NCBI GenBank assembly: GCA_008973525.1 | Contig: WACJ01000182.1 | Location: 372,001 to 436,000, forward strand | Direction of reading: 5' to 3' | Source of the DNA: Stenopsyche tienmushanensis | Taxonomy: Eukaryota > Arthropoda > Insecta > Trichoptera > Stenopsychidae | DNA length: 64,000 bases | Part shown: piece after piece, positions 57,350 to 64,000 of the stretch | How positions within the stretch are numbered: the stretch's first letter is position 1 | How the letters are laid out: each line of letters starts with the position of its first letter | The notes under the pieces: generated by a model | What the model was told of the DNA's origin: nothing | Databases searched by the model: none | The model's input: only the letters and a program-made list of their open reading frames with translations | Translations under genes and position numbers: made by a program

Positions 57350-58921
57350 TATATCAAGTCGTCTCAATTTTGTGAATTGGACTTTTTTGAATTTTTTCAG
57401 AACCTGAATTTCAAATTGAACCTGAACTCATTATAAGAAGAATCCAGGACCTCAAATCCTCAATATTGATTGTTGACATAAAATGTTTTTTTAGTAATAT
57501 TTCATTCGGTGAACGATTCATGTTTCATCATTAGTATATATTTAAAAATCGATCCAAGAAAATCCCACCCGACAATGATTTCATCGATGCATGATTGCTT
57601 AATTATAAAATCGATTATTGTGAAGAAGGCTTCGAACCTTGAAACAATCACTTGTTTGATAGTTGTAAAAAAATAGCCTTGAAGCAGCTCAAATCTGAGT
57701 TATGAAATGGTTTAGTCTCATTATAACGATAGTAGCCGAGTGGTCTAGTTTTTGGGGCAAGGTTCTGTCGATAAACTGCTAGAGCGAATGGTACGTGCTG
57801 TTTGTTGAAGCCAATTTATTATTTGTTTGTACGTCGTGAACATACGAACACGTTGTTGCAGAGACCATTGCACTCTTGCGACACGACTACTGACCAGACC
57901 CGATCCATGACAACAACTCGCCTTGTCAATGCTCCACTCATTAACGCAATGTCAATTCTTAGCAATAACAGATGATAACATTTATTATACATTTTTAAGA
58001 AAACATATTATCTAGATGAAAATTCCAGGGTTTAATGCCAGCTTTTAGCATCGCCAGTAGAACTTTAAGCAGCAGGTGCATAAATTAAATCAATTTCTGC
58101 AAGAAATTTCCAACATGCTTCACAAACTATTATGATTGCATAACATATCAACTTCCAAGCACCTCTTTCATAGCATATTATAAACTGAAAGCTCTTTATG
58201 GAATTGTATAGCCAATTACAGGATATTTATATTCAATCATTTGCTTTAATATTGACAGTTTAATAAAGGTAACTATGGTAAAGATGGATGTAAAAGTCGT
58301 TATAATTGGCTCATTGTCGAGGTAAGTATTATATTTTTGATTCATTACTGACTAACAAGTAATTCGGCTTTACTGAGTTATTTGCTAGCATATTATATAG
58401 GCAAAATAGTAAATGACGAAAATTGAAGAAGCCCTACATTTTATCTGATGTAATATAATAAAGCAATAAGAATATGTAGGACAAATAAGGACAAACGTAA
58501 ATACATAGAACTTAATAAAATATTTATCCGATTACAAATGTAAAACTAATAAAAGTGTATATGATTAATAAAAATGCATGAGACTTGCGCAATGAAGTGA
58601 AACTTCTTAGCTCGTGGGAAAACTAGTTGAATAGAACTAGAAATTGAAATCATTAATGGATTGTGTAATATATAATAAAATAAGCTTGATACTGGTAGTT
58701 GTTTTATGCTACGCATGCGCGTAGCGTGTCTATATGCGACAGAGGCGAAAAAGCTACAAAGGATTTTCTCTCCTTCCAACGAACTGCTGCTTGGAGTTTC
58801 ACTTTTCGTGACGTTTTACAAGGTTTACTTCAAAAATAATTATATCATGGAGATCTTCTTTCTAATGTGTGAAAAAAAATATCCATAGTTACAAGCTCCC
58901 AAGACAACTAAATCAAACTGT
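57350..58921. other. Intergenic stretch, no supported gene
   Basis: Nothing recognised. A palindromic CGCATGCGCG lies near 58714 beside a short open frame without a domain. Confidence 0.4.
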
Positions 58922-59356
58922 GTTTAAAGCGATTACTTAACGTCAGCTCCTATAAACGTTAGACAATATTTCAATCAATCAATCAATCAATTCGAGGCAG
59001 AGTCAATTGTAAATAAGCACTGTTGATAGCATACAAGACCACGTCATTCTTTTACATAAACAATACACAAGAAATCGATTCATTTGCTCCTGCATTCAAC
59101 AAGCAGCGACGAACAGGAAGCAATTAAATAAATAAACACTATCTTGAAATCGAAATCATTTTTAGTCGATAAATTTGGGCTAACGATCTATACAATCGTG
59201 CGATTTATGCGGAGAAGCTCTCCGTCTCTGTCTCTCGAGCTGCGCTACACTCTCTCTCTGTCTCTGTCTGTCTCCGAGCTTAATGTTCAAAAGTGCTCTT
59301 TCTAAAAAGTGGAGGGGGGATCCCAGGCCCTGGGATAGTACTCATTTGGGGGTTAA
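58922..59356 (+). mobile_element. TTAA-type element, subfamily B, copy B3
   Basis: Starts within the left part (GCGATTACTTAACGTCAGCT) and contains an AATC microsatellite near 58970. It runs through GAGGCAGAGTCAATTGTAAA and TTTGCTCCTGC into an A-like middle (TAAATAAATAAACACTATC, GATAAATTTGGGCTAACGAT), and ends with the B tail GATCCCAGGCCCTGGGATAG and GGGGGTTAA. It shows that the long form of B includes a middle module that B1 and B2 lack. Confidence 0.73.
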
Positions 59357-60834
59357 TTTGCAAGGATTGTATAGAATTAGCTATCAAAACAATCGGTAAA
59401 CCTCATATTAAGTATATTAGTCATTATTAGACTAAAGACCTTTTAAATACAACAACAAAAAGTTGTTTTATGATGTTCTATGTTAGTTATATCCTACTAA
59501 CATATTGTTTTAATGGAATTTTAATTACTGTTGCAAATTTGTTATCCATAAGCGGTCCTCTTTATGGATTCGAATTTTTTAAGTTGCATCTAACTATTCT
59601 GAGAATATTATAATGTTTCTTTTTGATATCAAGAAAAGTCTCATTGAAATATAAAACATGATAATGCAATTGAATACTCTCGTTTGCGTCAAAATGCTCA
59701 TGAACCAATTTAACTTACATGATATTAAATTTAAACCAAATATTCAATCTCATTCAAATTAAATTGGTTACATGTATCTTTCTGATAATAAAGATTTATC
59801 CAGTAAGATAATAAGATGTGGTCTGTTTTCTAGGAAAGCTTTTCATACTATGGATTACCTTCTTAATTCTTAATGAGCTGATTAAATTTGATAGAAGATA
59901 AAACATTTTGAACAAATGTAATTAGATATATAATCATTGCTACAAATGATTTGGAACAAAATTTCAATTCAAATAAAACAAACTCTTGATTATCCAGGCT
60001 AATGGAACATACGATAAATCTAGATAATCCGAATCGTATATATGAATCATGTTTTAAGCTATAATCACCTAAATCATTAATAATAACTATTATATTCATA
60101 GCCACGATGATTTATTTTTATTCATTTTGTATATATCAACTTTCTCCATTAAAAAACCTGCGTTAAAATATGATTTTAAATCACAATATAAAAGGAAAAA
60201 GATTAATATAAATATGGGAATTATATATATTTTTTATATTCATCATCTGGTTATATTCTTCTATTATATTTATGCTATAAGTACTGAATGATTTTAGAAA
60301 TCCTTGCTTATTTACGTCTTTTTATTTCCATGTTTTCACATATTTCCAGGATCCAATTGAATAAAATGGTTCGCATTTGTTGCTTATAAAAACCACATAT
60401 CGGAAAATTCAAAAGCATAAATCGAGAGGGAAATATTTAGGTATTCACCGCGTTATGCGCTCAATATTGATGGAATTATACATCAGAGCTTAGACTATTT
60501 TCGAATGTTCGCTCTATCGGACAATCATGGTGAACGAATAGAAAGTTACTTTCGCAATCATATCGATTTTACAACAAGAAGGCTTTTTTGGAAGCTATCC
60601 ATACATACATTAGAATACAAATATCTTATGCTTGAGCCTAAGAATTTAAATGTCCGTAAAGTGGCATAATATGCAAAAATATCGATTAAAATTATAAACA
60701 AAAACACCCTTATTTCGCTTTACGACCCAAATACGTTCCGGGAAAAGTTGGTCCTAAAGCGAAAAGCTGTTTATCGGAGAATCTTAAGCTGTTGAGGAGC
60801 ATCGACATACATGTATGTCCGAATTCTCATGTCC
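59357..60834. other. AT-rich stretch with two transposon-like scraps
   Basis: At 59975-60035 AAACTCTTGATTATCCAGGC followed by AGATAATCCGAATCG resembles the pogo-type end at 11157. At 60713-60764 TTTCGCTTTACGACC and GGTCCTAAAGCGAAA form an inverted pair (one mismatch in 15) separated by 22 bases. No gene is supported. Confidence 0.45.
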
Positions 60835-61325
60835 CAAAAAGAGCACTCTTGCACATTGAAGCTCGGAGACAGACAGAGAAAGAGAGAACTTAGCGCAGTT
60901 CGGGAGACTGAGACGGATAGCTTCCTCACATGCATCGCATGATTGTATAGATCGTTAAGCCCAAATTTATCGACTTATAATGATTTCGATTTCAAGTGTG
61001 TTATTTGTTTACGCAAAGAAACGACCGAATATTGTGTGTTATCGAGAGTGTTTGTTTATTTAACTGCTTGCCGCTTTTCTCTGCGTGTTGAATGAGTCTT
61101 TGTTCAATTATTCATTTCCTTCTAAAGGAGGAGTAAATGAATCGATTTTTTGTGCATTGTTTATGTAAAGAAATGACGTGGTCTTGTATTCACTATCAAG
61201 TGTTCATTTACAATTGAAGATTGTCTTACGCTGACTAGGAGCTGACAGAAAGTAATCGGCGTAAAGCGATTATGACATCAACGACTTCATCGATTTTAAA
61301 TTTGCTCGCTCCTCAACAGGTTAAT
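60835..61325 (-). mobile_element. TTAA-type element, subfamily B, copy B4 (inverted)
   Basis: Reverse complement of the long form of B. CACATTGAAGCTCGGAGACA, CGCATGATTGTATAGATCGT and ATTTATCGACTTATAATGAT come first. CGAATATTGTGTGTTATCGA and GATTGTCTTACGCTGACTAG follow, then TAAATTTGCTCGCTCCTC and AACAGGTTAA at the left-end side. The G/C-rich tail with CCCAGGCCCTGGG is missing. Mariner M4 begins about 45 bases downstream. Confidence 0.73.
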
Positions 61326-61369
61326 CAGAAGGTCGCTAATAGTACAGAATTTTTGGCCGTATAACGAAA

Positions 61370-62175
61370 CATTACTCCATCTCTCCGAAAGCCTCATAAT
61401 GCCTTCTTGCCAAAATTTCACAGGTTTGTTGGCAAAATATTGATCAAGGTACATTTTTATATCAATTATTGAATTAAAAATTTTACCACGTAAATATTTT
61501 TTCAATGAAAGAAATAAATAATAATCTGAAGGTGCAATGTCAGGAGAATATGGAGGATGAGGTGAAATATCCTAGTCAAATGATAATCATTTATTTCTGA
61601 CGAGCAAAGACACATGAGGCCTGGCGTTATCGTGATGAAAAACAACGCCTCGTCTGTTCGCTAATTCTGGCCGTTTTCTGGCAATTGCATCCTTAAAATT
61701 GTCTAGTTGGAGACAATATTTTGTTGAATTGATCGTTTCACCTTGCTGAAGTAGCTCATATTAAACTACCCCCTTACAGTCCCATCAAATGCATAGCAAA
61801 ACTTTTTTTGAATGTAGGCCAGGTTTAACTACAGTTAAAGCTGCTGTATCTTTGGTCCAAGACCATTTACGTTGGATATTCTCATAGAGTATCCAACTTT
61901 CATCTCCAGTGACAAGCCTCTTCAAAAAATTATGTCGTTGGAGAAGAAGATCGCATGTTGAAATACGCTGAAGTTTATTTGAGTCAGTCAGTTCATGAGG
62001 AAGCCACGTATCTGAACGATTGATGTAGCCCAATTTTGTCAGATGATTATGGATGCATGTTCGTGGAATTTCTAACTAGTTAGCTATTTCGCGAATAGTA
62101 TATCGAGGGTTTTCTTCTACCATGGTTATGATTAGATCTGTGTTCATTTGCGAAAGAAACTTATGGGACAACCAT
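61370..62175 (-). mobile_element. Mellifera-type mariner, copy M4 (one end missing)
   Basis: The transposase-start side ends AAACTTATGGGACAACCATA, a slightly eroded version of the M1/M2 end. The other terminal repeat is absent: sequence homologous to M2 begins at about TTACTCCATCTCTCCG. It is the most complete coding relic of the four copies. Confidence 0.88.
61375..62150 (-). pseudogene. Mariner transposase relic of M4 with all three catalytic blocks
   Basis: Read from high coordinates: MNTDLIITMVEENPRYTIRE, a stop within REIAN-LEIPRT, then YINRSDTWLPHELTDSNK and LVTGDESWILYENIQRKWSW (first D). LCI-WDCKGVV-YELLQQGE follows, where two tryptophan or tyrosine codons have become stops. FHHDNARPHVSLLVRNK (second D) is next, then two more stops, and PHPPYSPDIAPSDYYLFLSL (third D, DD34D spacing). 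It ends FANKPVKFWQEGIMRLSERW. There are few or no frameshifts, so inactivation is mainly by point mutations and loss of the final residues and one terminal repeat. This copy is the best guide to the family's ancestral protein. Confidence 0.9.
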
Positions 62176-64000
62176 ATATATAATATTTTCCTCTTTCTGA
62201 TCTCATATAATGGGTTAATTCCCGGAATCTTATTATAAAAGCTTAGGTTATTCAAGTATACGAATATAATTTGAAAATAATAATCATTTTACAAATTTCT
62301 CCTTGTTAAAAAAATGTAATTGATATAAACAAATTCTAATGTGTGGAAAGTAATGGAATGTCCTCATGAAAAAAAATCACCCATCACTAGAAAAATCTCA
62401 ACTGGAGATTGTCTATTTGTCTAAAATAGCCGATTATGATTTTTTTTTAAATGTAGCCTTATTTACAAAAAAGAGTATTTGCTGTGAGATTTATGCTTTT
62501 AAAGTTCAAAAATTATTTTTCAGAATATTTTTGCAGCGACATTTAATTTTTTTCGCGACGAGCAAAAATAAGTTTCAATTTTAGCGCTAAACGGCGTAAA
62601 CTTCCAAACGAAAAACTTCAGATGTCCTGCCTTAAAAACACTCATGAAAGAGCTTTCAACTCATCAAGAAACTTAAATGAGAATCGCTTTATTATTAAAA
62701 GCGTTCTTGGAGGCCGCGAAACTTTCTCATTTAAGTGTGTTTATAATTTATTTTAAATACTTTCAGAGAATCGTCTCAACTATCAAGGATGGCGAAGATT
62801 TCCAATTCGCTCATTATTATTTTAGGACCCGATGTCTCTTCGGATGATAAAACGATATAAAAGCGCTTAGGACCTTTTTATACGCCGGCGCAAAAGCTCT
62901 CACAGCCGGAGCTTTCGACAAACATTGATCTTGAGTTTCGATACATTGGGAATCAAACGAACTTACAAAAAATATATTAGAAATTAAAAAGCCGTTTAAA
63001 AAGCTCTGATGTATAATATATCACCCGAGCGCCTTAGAGCTCTAAGCTTAGTCATATTTTCGCAAATCCTTCATAATATATCACAGAGCCGTCGACGTTT
63101 CGAGTGTGAAATGTGACACATTCATATTAGTGTTCTCAACACCATTCCATAGAGATATCGTTATTGAAAGATTAATTTTAAGGTTGTATGAGCCGAGACA
63201 GAATATGGCCCGGAGGTTCAGTGGAAAAGTGTGCCGGCGCCTACAACAGTACACGTTTCCCGTTATACGGACACTGTCCGCCCATAATTAACCTTGCTAC
63301 TGTACATTAAAAAAGGTAGTTTTCAACCTCACTGATCTCTGATGCAGTGATTGCCAATCGGTGACATGGCTGATTACTGTGGAAAAAAAATGCAGGCCTT
63401 TGGATAACAGTTCTGATGGACGGGAGGAAATGAGTTGTTGAGAGGCTAACATCTCCACGCGAGATGCTTTCACAATTTTAAAACATATTTTTATTGCCAA
63501 TGCATATATTTAATTTACACATGTTAAGTGTTAATGGAAACCAGAATTTATTTCAGATTTAAGCTGCCCTTATAAAGCGACCTTTCATGCGTACGTATCT
63601 GTTGGAGGACAGGGGTACTGTTTATATAATACTAGCGAATACCCGGCATGCGTTGCAATGCCACACTTAAAGATATAAAGTGTATGTATTTTAATTCAGT
63701 TTATTGGAATGAATTTAGATATTTTTAATTACACTATAAAACGGGTATACGATCGCGCTTAGTAATTATTTAAAAGGTACATTAAGATTTCAAATATATA
63801 TCATTCCGATACTTCGAGTCTCCTGACGGACTCGTGGATGCGGAATAGTTGCCGGCGCCTTGATGATGCTCCTTGTGAGTATCCTCCGGCCAGTGCTATA
63901 TTGGGCTATGCATTGCCGTCGCTTTGTGGTAGATTGTTTGCACTTTCAGATTTTTTTGCTTGGTGTTTGATGCCTTAATTTTCGATAAAACTGGTAGCCA
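62176..64000. other. Intergenic stretch to window end, no supported gene
   Basis: The part 62750-63300 looks single-copy. At 63640-63662 AGCGAATACCCGGCATGCGT followed by TGCAATGCC resembles a conserved word (ACCCGGCNTGCGTTGC type) in many invertebrate interspersed repeats. The GC-richer final 200 bases (GACTCGTGGATGCGG, CCGGCGCCTTGATGATGC) may belong to the same element. No coding frame is supported. Confidence 0.4.

Noticed and set aside
1..64000. tRNA, rRNA, snRNA genes and CRISPR arrays
   Set aside because: I looked for B-box-like GGTTCGANTCC words with matching acceptor stems, conserved rRNA or snRNA blocks, and regularly spaced short repeats, and found none that hold up. The only regular array is the 65-bp transposase-derived one.

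Overview
This window looks like AT-rich, gene-poor arthropod (most likely insect) DNA. It holds no intact protein-coding gene, rRNA, tRNA or CRISPR array that I can support. It is instead a graveyard of transposable elements. The insect assignment rests on the mix: several mellifera-type mariner copies, an R1-clade non-LTR retrotransposon relic, a pogo/Tigger relic, a BED-finger hAT relic, and many small TA- or TTAA-flanked non-autonomous elements. No host exon identifies the species.

Layout, left to right. 1-6.5 kb: a TA-flanked element (D1), a TTAA-flanked element (A1), then an R1-clade reverse transcriptase relic. 7.7-12.2 kb: a second mariner family (F1), a retroposon tail ending in GAT repeats, a pogo-type terminus and mariner M1. 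13.7-16.5 kb: element A2 abutting an inverted hAT end, then element C0 with a 65-bp tandem array made of transposase coding sequence. 17.6-25.7 kb: repeat E2, a mariner N-terminal scrap, a GC-elevated block, the A3-B1 composite, B2, a promoter/splice-like segment followed by a coding-like relic, then C1 and a hAT-type terminus. 27-36.8 kb: A4, D2, E4, C2, A5, E3 and mariner M2. 37.5-43.5 kb: a hAT 3' end inside another inverted-repeat element, D3, A6 and mariner M3. 44.8-50.2 kb: Tigger-like relic, a near-complete BED-type hAT relic (H1) with its terminal repeats and a degenerate 8-bp duplication, and a TTAA/piggyBac-like element (P) that itself holds a TA-flanked element (Q). 50.2-64 kb: a transposase scrap, a GC-rich block with a long hairpin, D4, F2, B3, B4 and mariner M4.

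All the transposase relics are broken by stops, frameshifts or internal deletions. Different mariner copies keep different catalytic blocks, so no single copy is autonomous, and the small families (A/B, C, D, E, Q) would have moved in trans. The points most worth follow-up are the 65-bp arrays inside element C, the two-module TTAA family A/B, the P-Q nest beside H1, and a possible gene start near 23.5-24.4 kb. I found no convincing new biological system; the structure seen is transposon ecology. Family names come from motifs I recognise by eye, not from searches.
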